64,000 nucleotides of DNA from positions 310,001-374,000 of the forward strand of contig NZ_QYAC01000005.1 of assembly GCF_016758195.1 (NCBI RefSeq). Reading direction: 5' to 3'. The position numbers and the translations under genes are program-made. Under the pieces are notes generated by a model. The model saw nothing but the letters and a program-made list of their open reading frames with translations, was not told where the DNA came from and made no database searches. Source of the DNA: Leucobacter chromiireducens subsp. solipictus (GTDB lineage Bacteria; Actinomycetota; Actinomycetes; Actinomycetales; Microbacteriaceae). Of the stretch, positions 8,278-17,188 are shown one piece after another. Position 1 is the first letter of the stretch. Every line of letters begins with the position of its first letter.

Positions 8278-10716
8278 GTGCGTTCACCCCTGAAACCCCT
8301 CCTCGGAGCGGCTCTGGCGATCGGCGTTGCGCTCAGCGCAAGCCCCGCCGTGGCGATCGCTCCGCCGCCCGTCATTCCGTCTCCCGAGACCACGGTGCAA
8401 GAACCGGGCACCGACCCGGCCACCACGGATCCCGGAAGCTCCGACCCGAGTGCGACCGACGGCGGTGTCACCGAGCCCGGAGCGGAACCCGGGACCGAGC
8501 CCGCGGAGCCGGAAGCGCCGACCGAGCCCGCGTCGCCAGACACGGGTGTGGCCGAGCCTGAGGCGCCCAGCGAAGGGGACGACCCCTCGGAGGTCGACCC
8601 GGAGGCGGCATCCGCCGCGGACGCGTCCGATCTGCTCGACGAGGCCGCCGTGGATCCCGAGTTGCTCACCGAAGCACCCGACACGCTGTCAGTGTCCGGC
8701 ACGATCGCGGTCGTCTCGGACGAGGTGGCGCACCTTGGCTTCCCGGTTTCCGTAGCCGAAGGTGCCCACGAGGAGCAGCCGGGCGAGGCGGTTCCGGGCA
8801 GCGTGCTCGTGGCCACGGACGCCGGACCGCTCGTGAGCATCGATCCGGCGCTTGTGGGAGCAGACGTTGAGACGGGCGACCGCTTTGAAGGTGCCCTGAC
8901 GCTCGACGCGACCGCTCAGGCGGCCGTCACCACCGAGATCGCCGAGAACGGGCCGGTCGCGGTCGAGGACGCGCTGACCGTCGCGAGCGCGGCGGACGGC
9001 GAGACCGGACCGCTCGCGGGAGTCTCGGGCAGCGCGGCGCCCGGCACGGCGGTGACCGCAGCGGCACCTGCCACGAAGTCCCACGGCGTCGATGTGGTGT
9101 ACGTGTCCGGGTCGGATGCGGGACTGTCCAAGCTCGTCACCGATGCCGGAGCCTACTGGAAGAGCCAGACGAATGGGGCCGTCGCGAGTTTGAATCCGAG
9201 CGGACCGAAGCGTATCAACCCGGCCGGGAACACCAAGACGTTCCGGTGTTCCGTAGGATCACGGGAAACGCTCTGGACCCTCGGAGCCCGCGCATTTGGG
9301 AAGAACCCGAACTCGTACCTGACGTCGGGCCGTCACCTCGTGGTCGTCGTGGACGACAACTGCGGGAGCCTCTCGAAGAATGTTGCCGGGTGGGGCACCT
9401 TTGGGAAGATCCACTCGGGCGGTCTCGTCTGGGTGGACATCGGCGCACGCCAGAACAGTCCCTACGACAAGAGCGTGAAGGGTGCCACGGGCCTGTTGGC
9501 GCACGAAATTGGACACAACCTCGGTCTGGGGCACGGCGACACGCGTGTGTGCTCGGGAACCGTGACCGACTCGAAGACGACGAACGGCTACGCCGCATCA
9601 CCCTGTTGGGACAACGAATACGGCGATGTGTTCAACGTGATGGGCCAGGGATCCTGGGCCGCCGGTGCCAAGCCCATCGGCCTGCCGATCTCGCAGAAGC
9701 ACCAGCTGGGCGTGGTCCCCGCGGGGGCACTCAAGACGGTGAAGGCCTCGGGTGGCCGTTCCCAGACGTTCACGCTGCAACCCGGCGGCAGTTCCTCGGG
9801 CCTGCGGGGGCTCCGCGTAGAGAGCCCCACGGGTGGCAACTTCTACGTCGAGTACCGGAACCGCACCGGGCAGGACTCCGGCTTCTACTACACGCAGAGC
9901 GGGGCCTGGATCAACGAGTCGAGCTACCGCAACGCCTTCGAGAACCGCGGCGTCCGGGTACTCAAGGGGTTCACGAAGCCCAAGGACGGGGTCGGTTGGA
10001 AGGAAAGCACGGTCATCCCCGTCTGGGACACGGTTGGCACGACCAACGGCCGCTTCCAGACCATGCGCGCGGGCAAGAAATCGACGCCATGGAACAGCAC
10101 CGCCCGCGTGACCGTGGTGTCGCTCGGCAGCACCGCGAAGGTGCGTATCGACTTCACGCCGTTCATTGATGTGCCCTACGCGCACAAGTTCGGCAAGGAG
10201 ATCAACTGGATGAGCTCGGCGAAGCTCTCCACAGGGATTAATGCCGGCGGTTCGTTGCGGAAGTATGCCCCGAAGAGCAATGTGACGCGTGAGGCGATGG
10301 CCGCGTTCCTGTACCGCCTCGAGGCCCCAAAGAACTACAAGGCTCCGAAGAAGTCGCCATTCAAGGATGTCCCGACGAACCACAAGTTCTACAAAGAGAT
10401 CGCATGGGTGTACACCTCTGGGCTCTCCACCGGAATTAAGACTCCGGGCGGACGAACCTACGCACCGAAGGCCAGTGTGACGCGTGAAGCAATGGCCGCG
10501 TTTATCTACCGGCTCGAGGGAGCGAAATACTCGGGTGCCAAGAAGTCGCCGTTCGCAGATATGAAGCCCGGCCAGAAGTTCTACAAGGAGATCACCTGGA
10601 TGTACTCCTCGGGACTCTCCACCGGCATCAACAAGAACGGCAAGCGAATTTACAGCCCCAAGGGGAAGGTGACGCGCGAAGCGATGGCGGCCTTCATCTA
10701 CCGCTTGAAGCACTAG
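8278..10716 (+). CDS. Secreted metalloprotease with SLH domains, paralogue of the 5596 gene
   Basis: 812 residues. A signal peptide ends near SPAVA, followed by an acidic Pro/Thr/Glu spacer. The zinc site HEIGHNLGLGH is at 409-419 and the Met-turn FNVMG has Met455. Three SLH-like repeats run from about residue 629 to the end. Compared with its neighbour, the SLH region is richer in Lys (KKSPF, KAPK) and the spacer is shorter, so the copies have diverged. The start is GTG 8278 with GAAAGGAA just upstream. An in-frame GTG at 8239 overlaps the -10 box and is unlikely. Both active sites are intact. Confidence 0.85.
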   Translation: MRSPLKPLLGAALAIGVALSASPAVAIAPPPVIPSPETTVQEPGTDPATTDPGSSDPSATDGGVTEPGAEPGTEPAEPEAPTEPASPDTGVAEPEAPSEGDDPSEVDPEAASAADASDLLDEAAVDPELLTEAPDTLSVSGTIAVVSDEVAHLGFPVSVAEGAHEEQPGEAVPGSVLVATDAGPLVSIDPALVGADVETGDRFEGALTLDATAQAAVTTEIAENGPVAVEDALTVASAADGETGPLAGVSGSAAPGTAVTAAAPATKSHGVDVVYVSGSDAGLSKLVTDAGAYWKSQTNGAVASLNPSGPKRINPAGNTKTFRCSVGSRETLWTLGARAFGKNPNSYLTSGRHLVVVVDDNCGSLSKNVAGWGTFGKIHSGGLVWVDIGARQNSPYDKSVKGATGLLAHEIGHNLGLGHGDTRVCSGTVTDSKTTNGYAASPCWDNEYGDVFNVMGQGSWAAGAKPIGLPISQKHQLGVVPAGALKTVKASGGRSQTFTLQPGGSSSGLRGLRVESPTGGNFYVEYRNRTGQDSGFYYTQSGAWINESSYRNAFENRGVRVLKGFTKPKDGVGWKESTVIPVWDTVGTTNGRFQTMRAGKKSTPWNSTARVTVVSLGSTAKVRIDFTPFIDVPYAHKFGKEINWMSSAKLSTGINAGGSLRKYAPKSNVTREAMAAFLYRLEAPKNYKAPKKSPFKDVPTNHKFYKEIAWVYTSGLSTGIKTPGGRTYAPKASVTREAMAAFIYRLEGAKYSGAKKSPFADMKPGQKFYKEITWMYSSGLSTGINKNGKRIYSPKGKVTREAMAAFIYRLKH

Positions 10717-10731
10717 CGTGCGACCAGGGAC

Positions 10732-10759
10732 GCCCCGGGGATCTTTCGATCCTCGGGGC
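10732..10759 (+). terminator. Terminator hairpin after the metalloprotease pair
   Basis: A 12-bp stem (10732-10743 with 10748-10759, one wobble pair) has a TTTC loop. It lies between convergent genes and may also stop the LysR transcript. Confidence 0.7.
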
Positions 10760-10799
10760 ATCTCTGGTTCATGCCCGGCACGTGGGCGACACGTGGATG

Positions 10800-11687
10800 C
10801 TAGTAGTCGGTCCTGGTCTCGTTCCAGTGGGTGAGGGATGCCACGAGAGCCGTGATCTCATCGGCTGCGAAGTGGTCTGCTTCCCACGCCGCGTACACCG
10901 GCATGCGCGCGCGGCTTCCGTCCTGGCGGACAAAGGGTCGTCGTTCAATGGCGTACGCCGGTGGCATGAGGTCGATGCACACACCTTGGCCGGAGGCGGC
11001 GAGCGCGATCGCGAGGTCGGAGGACTCCGGCTCGGCAACGATCGTGAGCTGCTCCCGGATCGGCCACAGCTCTGCGTCGATGACCTGTCGGAGGCCGGTT
11101 CCCGGAGCGAGCACGATCAGTCGCTCCTCACGGAGATCTTCCGCGGTGATCACCGAGTGCTCGCCGAACCGGTGCCCCGCAGCGAAGTACACCCACAGCG
11201 GAGCGGTGTCCGTGAGCTCGGAGGCGAGCGTCGCGGGCGGGGGCAGCGTATTGATCGCGAGGTCGACGTCGCGCCGGAGGAGGCGCTCGTAGGCGTCAGA
11301 CGCGATGCTTATGGTCGTGCTCCAGATGGGCGCGCCGGTACTGGCGACAAACGGTGCGACGACCCCACGCACTGTCGCCTCGGGGCAGACAACACGAAAG
11401 CGGTGGGCTTCGCCGGTGGCCAGGTTTCGGGCCGCGGTGGCAAGGCCGTGAGCGCGCTCGAGGAGGTCTCGGGCGAGGGGAACGAAGGCCGTCCCCGCTG
11501 CCGTCAGACGCAGGCTTGTGGGGGAGCGATCAAAGAGGCGAACCTGCAGCCTGCGTTCGAGTTCCTTCACCTGGCGTGACAGCGCCGGTTGGCTGAGCCG
11601 GAGCCGTTCGGCAGCAGCGGTGACGGAGCCGTCGTCGACCACGCAAATGAACGCCCGCAGCAGCCGGAGATCGAGGTCACTATGCAT
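10800..11687 (-). CDS. LysR-family transcriptional regulator
   Basis: 295 residues. The N-terminal winged helix has AAERLRLSQPALSRQVKELE (about 24-43), and a periplasmic-binding-like effector domain follows. It is divergent from the MHS transporter and amidohydrolase, the usual layout for a LysR activator of a catabolic operon. The shared region contains the T-N11-A dyad at 11701-11715. The effector is probably a substrate or intermediate of the amidohydrolase pathway (inference). Confidence 0.9.
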   Translation of the reverse strand: MHSDLDLRLLRAFICVVDDGSVTAAAERLRLSQPALSRQVKELERRLQVRLFDRSPTSLRLTAAGTAFVPLARDLLERAHGLATAARNLATGEAHRFRVVCPEATVRGVVAPFVASTGAPIWSTTISIASDAYERLLRRDVDLAINTLPPPATLASELTDTAPLWVYFAAGHRFGEHSVITAEDLREERLIVLAPGTGLRQVIDAELWPIREQLTIVAEPESSDLAIALAASGQGVCIDLMPPAYAIERRPFVRQDGSRARMPVYAAWEADHFAADEITALVASLTHWNETRTDY

Positions 11688-11700
11688 AAATCACATAATA

Positions 11701-11715
11701 ATACTCAAAAAGTAT
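11701..11715. promoter_or_regulatory. LysR-box candidate (T-N11-A dyad)
   Basis: ATACT-CAAAA-AGTAT is a perfect 5-bp dyad with the T-N11-A spacing of LysR boxes. It sits in an AT-rich stretch 14 bases upstream of the regulator start and 80 bases upstream of the transporter start, which suits autoregulation plus target control. Confidence 0.6.
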
Positions 11716-11795
11716 CATTTGACCGCATGTGGAGCGTGCTGCTGGGATAGCTGCAGCGCAATGACGAGGTTGCGCGTATCCCGGAGGAGACCTCA

Positions 11796-13139
11796 ATGCC
11801 CCAGTCGACGCCGACTGCCCGATCCATCGAAATGCGCACCGCGATCGCAACCTTCGTGGGAACCGCCATCGAGTGGTACGACTTTTTCATCTTTGGCACC
11901 GCCGCAGCGCTCGCCTTCGGCCCGGTGTTCTTCCCAGAGGTAACGCCCGCGGCGGGGCTGCTCGCTTCGTTCGCAACCTTCTGGGTCGGCTTCATCGCGC
12001 GCCCGATCGGCGGCCTGCTCTTTGGGCACCTGGGGGACCGGTTGGGACGGAAAGGCACGCTCGTCGCCACACTCCTCATCATGGGCGTCGCGACCACACT
12101 GATCGGGCTCCTGCCTGGCTACGCTCAGATCGGGATATGGGCCCCAATCCTGCTGGTCGTGTTGCGTGCGATCCAGGGCTTGGGCCTCGGGGGCGAATGG
12201 GGTGGCGCGGTCACCATGGCAACAGAGAACGCGCCGAAACAGCGGCGCGGAATCGCCGGTAGCTGGGTGCAACAGGGATCTCCGGCCGGGTCGATTCTGG
12301 CCACGCTCGTGTTTCTCGCCGTGAGTAAGCTTCCGGACGATCAGTTCTTGGCCTGGGGATGGCGGATCCCGTTCCTCGTGTCCGCCGTGCTGGTTGTCGT
12401 GGCACTCGTCATCCGGCTCACTCTTGAGGAGACGCCGGCGTTTACTCGGATGCAGGAGGCGGAACTCGTCTCGAAGGCCCCCATCCTCGAGGCCTTCACA
12501 ACCGCTCCTTGGGCGATTGTGCTTGGTATTGGCGCGAGCGCGATCGGAATCGCCATCGCGTACTTCAACAACACATTTGCGCTCGCCTGGACCACGAATG
12601 AGCTCGGTGTTTCGCGTCCGGTCATGCTGAACGTGTTGCTCATCATTGCGGTGCTCCAGTTCCTCGTACAGCCCCTTGCGGCCGTCGTGGCCCATCGCAT
12701 CGGCATGGCACGCGTCATGGTCGTGTCGCTCTCGGCCAGCCTGCTCCTGACGATCCCGACGTATCTGTTGATCGCCACGGGGGATCCCACGTTGATCACC
12801 CTCGGCTTGGCGATGTCGACGATCTTCTCCGCCTCCTATTTCGCTCTGCTCGCGGGGTTCCTCGCGAGCGCCTTCCCTCCGCGAGTCCGCTACTCGGGCC
12901 TCTCGATCGCCTACCAGACCTCGGCCACCATCGTGGGCGGAGCGACACCGCTGGTGGCCCAGTCTCTGCTCACCGCGTTCGACGGGGCGGTCTGGGGCGT
13001 GGCGGCCTATCACGGCATGCTCATCGCGGTCACCCTCGTGTCCGTGGTGGCGCTTGCTCGGTATGTCACCCATCACGAAGCCACGCTCACGAACACCATT
13101 CCCGTGCCGGGAGATCCGGCCGTACCCAGCGAGAGGTAG
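11796..13139 (+). CDS. MHS-family metabolite:proton symporter (MFS)
   Basis: 447 residues and about 12 membrane helices. TAIEWYDFFIFG near the N-terminus and GHLGDRLGRKGTL between helices 2 and 3 are hallmarks of the MHS branch (shikimate, alpha-ketoglutarate, proline/betaine carriers). The substrate cannot be read from sequence. The ATG at 11796 has GGAGGAG 6 bases upstream. It is followed after 4 bases by the amidohydrolase, so it probably imports that enzyme's substrate. Confidence 0.88.
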   Translation: MPQSTPTARSIEMRTAIATFVGTAIEWYDFFIFGTAAALAFGPVFFPEVTPAAGLLASFATFWVGFIARPIGGLLFGHLGDRLGRKGTLVATLLIMGVATTLIGLLPGYAQIGIWAPILLVVLRAIQGLGLGGEWGGAVTMATENAPKQRRGIAGSWVQQGSPAGSILATLVFLAVSKLPDDQFLAWGWRIPFLVSAVLVVVALVIRLTLEETPAFTRMQEAELVSKAPILEAFTTAPWAIVLGIGASAIGIAIAYFNNTFALAWTTNELGVSRPVMLNVLLIIAVLQFLVQPLAAVVAHRIGMARVMVVSLSASLLLTIPTYLLIATGDPTLITLGLAMSTIFSASYFALLAGFLASAFPPRVRYSGLSIAYQTSATIVGGATPLVAQSLLTAFDGAVWGVAAYHGMLIAVTLVSVVALARYVTHHEATLTNTIPVPGDPAVPSER

Positions 13140-13143
13140 CAGT

Positions 13144-14745
13144 ATGCAGCACGACGAACCCACGCTCTATCGGGCGTCAACAGTTCTCACTCCGGGACCA
13201 GCGCGAGACACTGCGTTCGCGGTTGCGGGCGGGCGGTTCCTCGCGACCGGGGAGCTCTCAGAGCTTCGAGAGCGGTACGCACAGGCCCGGGTGGTGGATC
13301 TCGGGAACGGCACGGTCATTCCCGGTTTGAACGACGCCCACGCCCACTTTGCCGACACGGTCCAGGGGCGTACCGAGCTCGATGTCTCGCCCCCGAACGC
13401 CCCTGATCGGGACGCGCTGTTGCGTGCAGTCAGGGCACGCGCTGCACGGGGTTCCGGGTGGGTGATCGCCGCTGGCTACGATGATTCCCTCACTGGCCCG
13501 ATTTCTCGAGATGAACTTGACGCGACATGTGCGGGCAGCCCTGTACTGATTCGCCACGTGTCCGCTCACTGGGCCGTGATGAACACGGCGGCGTTGCGCG
13601 CACTCGACATTGCCGAGGACGAACCCGATCCGGCCGGGGGGAGCTACGGTCGCGATGACACGGGGCGGTTGACCGGGCATGTGTATGAGCGTGCGTTGCT
13701 GGGTCGCTATGTCGCCACAGCAGGGGAGCGGATGCGCCCCATCCCCGCGGCTACTCCTGACGTCTTGGCACAGGCGTACGATGAAACGCTGACACAGTGG
13801 AACTCCCTGGGGATCACCTCAACCTGTGACGCGTTCGTCGGGCCGCAACAGCTCGGCATGCACACCGCCGCGCACCAGCGAGGGGAACGGCGGCTCCGCG
13901 TGGGGACGCTCATCGCCGCCGAGCGGTACCACGACTTTCGCGCGCTGGGGCTTGGGACGGGATTTGGCGACGAGTGGCTTCGGGTGGTCGGCGTGAAGGC
14001 TTTCGTGGATGGGGCGGTCGGGGGCCGTACCTGCCTGGTGTCCGAACCCTTCTGCGGTACCCATGATCACGGCATGGAGTTTTCCTCCCCGGGGGCGCTG
14101 CGGGATCTGGTGCACACCGTGCACCGTGACGGCAATCGGCTCGCGATTCACGCGAATGGCGATATCGCCATTCGGCGGCTCCTGGACGCGTACGAAGAGG
14201 CGCAGCGCGCATATCCATCCGCGGTGCGACACCGCATTGAACACTGCTCCATCGTGGACCCCGAGATCATCGCGAGGATTGCCGAACTCGGCGTGATCGT
14301 CACACCCTTTGCCCGGTACGCGAATTTCTACGGGAGCCGTTTGGAACAGTGGTACGGGCGTGAGCGCACGGAGCGAATGTTCGCTCACCGAGCGCTCCTC
14401 GATGCGGGGGTGACGGTCGCGGCGTCGACGGATCACCCGGCAAGCCCGCTCTCGCCGTTCGCCGCACTGCAGTCAATGGTGACGCGGAAGGGTGATGACG
14501 GGGTGGCCGTGGGGCCGAGCCAGCGGATTTCCGTCGCGGAAGCGTTGTCGGTCTACACGGTCGGCTCGGCTGCGGCAACGGGCGAGGCGCACCTGAAGGG
14601 TCGAATCACCCCGGGGCACCTCGCAGACTTCGTGGTTCTGGATCGGAACCCGCTGGACGTTCCGGTGGACGAACTGCACTCGCTCCGAGTTTCACGCACC
14701 TATGTGGGTGGGGTACGGGTCTCAGCGGACGCCACGGTGGGATAG
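13144..14745 (+). CDS. YtcJ-type amidohydrolase
   Basis: 533 residues. A metal-dependent hydrolase of the amidohydrolase superfamily (YtcJ/exoenzyme-regulatory AepA group). The beta-strand-1 metal pair is DAHAHF (H66, H68). Later motifs are AIHANGD and RHRIEHCS with the strand-6 histidine, and ASTDHPASPLSPF near the end carries the catalytic Asp. Length fits the family (520-560). The ATG at 13144 is 4 bases after the transporter stop. The substrate is unknown but is probably an amide or N-acyl compound brought in by the linked carrier. A second YtcJ member is at 38786. Confidence 0.85.
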   Translation: MQHDEPTLYRASTVLTPGPARDTAFAVAGGRFLATGELSELRERYAQARVVDLGNGTVIPGLNDAHAHFADTVQGRTELDVSPPNAPDRDALLRAVRARAARGSGWVIAAGYDDSLTGPISRDELDATCAGSPVLIRHVSAHWAVMNTAALRALDIAEDEPDPAGGSYGRDDTGRLTGHVYERALLGRYVATAGERMRPIPAATPDVLAQAYDETLTQWNSLGITSTCDAFVGPQQLGMHTAAHQRGERRLRVGTLIAAERYHDFRALGLGTGFGDEWLRVVGVKAFVDGAVGGRTCLVSEPFCGTHDHGMEFSSPGALRDLVHTVHRDGNRLAIHANGDIAIRRLLDAYEEAQRAYPSAVRHRIEHCSIVDPEIIARIAELGVIVTPFARYANFYGSRLEQWYGRERTERMFAHRALLDAGVTVAASTDHPASPLSPFAALQSMVTRKGDDGVAVGPSQRISVAEALSVYTVGSAAATGEAHLKGRITPGHLADFVVLDRNPLDVPVDELHSLRVSRTYVGGVRVSADATVG

Positions 14746-14757
14746 CGCCACGCACGA

Positions 14758-14798
14758 CACACGCCCTCGGGGATCCGCTGGATCCCCGAGGGCGTGTG
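14758..14798. terminator. Bidirectional terminator between the amidohydrolase and glfT2 genes
   Basis: A perfect 19-bp stem (14758-14776 with 14780-14798) has a GCT loop. It lies between convergent stops and should serve both strands. Confidence 0.85.
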
Positions 14799-14812
14799 CG
14801 GTTCGTGCGGGC

Positions 14813-16717
14813 CTAGCGGCCGTCGAAGGTCTTGCGCCACTCCTCGACGGAGGTCATGTGCGGCAGCGCGGCCCGGTACTCGGCGGCGAGCCGGTCCCAG
14901 TCCTTCTCGATCTGGCGGCGCAGACCCTGGGCCTCGCGCAGCAGCCGCCGGAACTTGTCGCGATCGTGCCGGTACCACATCTTGCCGCTGCCGTCGGCGG
15001 CACCCACGATCACGCTCGTGTGGTGTGGGATCCGCCACCACAGCGCGTCGCGCTTGGCGTACTCCAGCTCGGGTGCGCGCTGATCGGCCTCGGCGCTGTC
15101 GCGGCGCCAGTGGCGGGGCAGCATCCGTGCCGTGAACAGGCCGAGTCCCAGGCCGGTGGGGTAGTCCGTCGGCTTTGTGAGCAGCGGAAGGGCGCGCCCG
15201 CCGACCGCGACGGGGGTATCCGTGTCGCCCGGACGGTACACCCGGGTCTCGGGGAAGTCCTTGGCGCGGGCGCGGGCTTCCGGCATGTCCCGGGAAATGT
15301 CGTCGTGGAGTCCGTTCGGGCCGCGCAGCACGGAGCGCATGCCGTCAACCGCGAGCTGCACCGCGTAGTACTGCATGTTGAGCAGCTTCTTGATGTCCTG
15401 GCGGCTGCTGTTCTGCATCAGCTTGCCGCTGCGCGGCCGATCCGAGTGCAGCAGCCCGGCGATGATCCGGTTGCGGGTGTGGAAAAACGCCTGCCAGTCC
15501 TGGGAATCGTCCTTGTCCAGCCAGGACACGTGCCACAGGGCGACGCCCGGCAGGGACACGGTGCGATACCCGGCATTGCGGGCGCGAAGGCCGTACTCGG
15601 CGTCGTCCCACTTGATGAACACGGGAAGCGAGAGCCCGATCTCGGCGATGATCTTCTTCGGGATCATGCACATCCACCAGCCGTTGTAGTCCGAGTCGAG
15701 ACGCGCGTGCATCCACTTGGTCTGGCGCAGGTTGCGCTTGCGGAAGTCGTGCCGGTGCTGCTCTTCGAACGAGGGGCCCCACATGAAGGGATCCGGGCGC
15801 ACGACCTCAGCCCACGCGTGAATCACGGGCTTGTCGAGGAGGTCGAACATGTGGCCGCCGACAATCACCGGTTCCCGGCTGAACCGGCCGAACTGGAGTG
15901 CGCGCAGCGCGCTCTCGGTCTCGAATTCCACGTCGTCGTCAAGCAGCAGCAGGAAGTCGCTGTCCTCGCGTTCCAGCGTTTCCGCCATCGACCGCGAGAA
16001 GCCGCCGGAGCCGCCGAGGTTGCCCTGCTCGATGATCTGCAGTTTCTCGCCGAGGCGTGCGGCGACGGCGTCGTAGCCGTCCTGATCGCGGACCTTCTGC
16101 GTGCCCTGATCCACCAGGAAGATCCGGTCGATTTCGTCGAGCAGCGCGGGGTTCTCCGCGATGTTCGCGAGGGTCGCCACGCAGTAATCCGGCTTGTTGT
16201 AGGTGGTCATGCCGAGGCTCAGCTTGCCGGTGGCGACGGGGGTCGCGTCGGTGCTCCAGCTGCCCTCCTCGAGCACGAGGTCTTCGGTGCTCGCGATCAG
16301 GTCGAACCAGTACCAGCCGCCGTCGCTGAACGAGGTGAGGGGGAGCTCGAACACCGACTCCACGGTGCCGCTGACCTTCCGCGAGTCCACACGCTGCTGC
16401 ACCCCGCCCGCGTTCGAGCGGTACACGATCACGGTGCCGGGGCCGCTCGTGCGGAGCGTCAGCCGCACCGCGTCCACCACGGTCCAGCGCTGCCAGTAGG
16501 CCGCCGGGAACGCGTTGAAGTAGCTTGCGAACGAGACGCGCTGGCCGGAGCGCACGCGGCTGCTCGAACGGGAGAGCACGTTATCGATGTGGGCGTTTTC
16601 GCTCAGCCGGACGTGCCGGCCGCCGATCTTGGACCAGGTTTCGGCGTCCGCGTACAGCGGCAGCACATCGGGATCCTGATCGAGGGGGAAGACGATCGAC
16701 TGGAGCGTTGTCGGCAT
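14813..16717 (-). CDS. glfT2: Galactofuranosyltransferase GlfT2
   Basis: 634 residues. Polymerises galactofuranose from UDP-Galf at the inner face of the membrane. An N-terminal beta-sandwich precedes the GT-A domain with the metal-binding DDD (260-262). From this start, WDDAEYG gives D371/D372, WHVSW gives H396 and W399, and FFHTR gives H413. These are the same numbers as the catalytic residues I know for Mycobacterium tuberculosis GlfT2, which supports ATG 16717 over the longer frame to 16753. A GTG at 16726 is an alternative. The donor enzyme glf is at 4269. Confidence 0.93.
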   Translation of the reverse strand: MPTTLQSIVFPLDQDPDVLPLYADAETWSKIGGRHVRLSENAHIDNVLSRSSSRVRSGQRVSFASYFNAFPAAYWQRWTVVDAVRLTLRTSGPGTVIVYRSNAGGVQQRVDSRKVSGTVESVFELPLTSFSDGGWYWFDLIASTEDLVLEEGSWSTDATPVATGKLSLGMTTYNKPDYCVATLANIAENPALLDEIDRIFLVDQGTQKVRDQDGYDAVAARLGEKLQIIEQGNLGGSGGFSRSMAETLEREDSDFLLLLDDDVEFETESALRALQFGRFSREPVIVGGHMFDLLDKPVIHAWAEVVRPDPFMWGPSFEEQHRHDFRKRNLRQTKWMHARLDSDYNGWWMCMIPKKIIAEIGLSLPVFIKWDDAEYGLRARNAGYRTVSLPGVALWHVSWLDKDDSQDWQAFFHTRNRIIAGLLHSDRPRSGKLMQNSSRQDIKKLLNMQYYAVQLAVDGMRSVLRGPNGLHDDISRDMPEARARAKDFPETRVYRPGDTDTPVAVGGRALPLLTKPTDYPTGLGLGLFTARMLPRHWRRDSAEADQRAPELEYAKRDALWWRIPHHTSVIVGAADGSGKMWYRHDRDKFRRLLREAQGLRRQIEKDWDRLAAEYRAALPHMTSVEEWRKTFDGR

Positions 16718-16819
16718 CGAGGACACGCCTCTCTTTCCGGGTGGACGGCACATGATCAGCGCTCAGTCTAGCGTCGGATGATGTGGATCTGGCCTGGCCC
16801 GGCACCAGCACGGTCGTGG

Positions 16820-17188
16820 CTACTCGGGGGAGAGGTGTTCACCCGCGCGCCAGACCGCGACCGTGAGCTCGGGGCTGGCCGCCGCGATCTCCCGCAGCAG
16901 CTCGAATTCGACCCGGTCCGCGTTGCGGCGGTGCTCATCCGCGTCCGGGCCTCCGGCGCGCGCGGCGAGCCGTGCCAGCCCAAACTCCGCGAGGCGTCCG
17001 CTCTCCTCGAGCAGTTCGGTGCGCAGCTCGGAGACCACGAAGTCGTCGACGTCGGGGATCTCCTCGACGGCGACCGCCGGATCGACCCCCTCCCGCGCAC
17101 GTCGCTCGAGGATCGTGTCGCGCTCGATCCGCGCGAAGCCGCGAAGCTGTTCGAGCCGTTCTGCGGTGATGGGGAGCATGCCGGTCAC
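16820..17188 (-). CDS. Small protein coupled to the polymerase gene, function unknown
   Basis: 122 residues, mostly charged and helical, with no membrane segment. Acidic stretches (EEIPDVDDFVVSELRTELLEE) alternate with Arg/Ala-rich ones. The GTG start at 17188 overlaps the stop of the O-antigen-ligase-like gene by 4 bases (GTGA), so it is translationally coupled. An internal ATG at 17179 is an alternative. It may be a cytoplasmic partner of the polymerase or of GlfT2, which begins about 100 bases downstream. Confidence 0.55.
   Translation of the reverse strand: MTGMLPITAERLEQLRGFARIERDTILERRAREGVDPAVAVEEIPDVDDFVVSELRTELLEESGRLAEFGLARLAARAGGPDADEHRRNADRVEFELLREIAAASPELTVAVWRAGEHLSPE

Noticed and set aside
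14702-16771. 689-codon plus-strand open frame opposite glfT2
   Set aside because: It is a GC-driven antisense shadow. The minus strand has full GlfT2 motifs and the antisense product has none.
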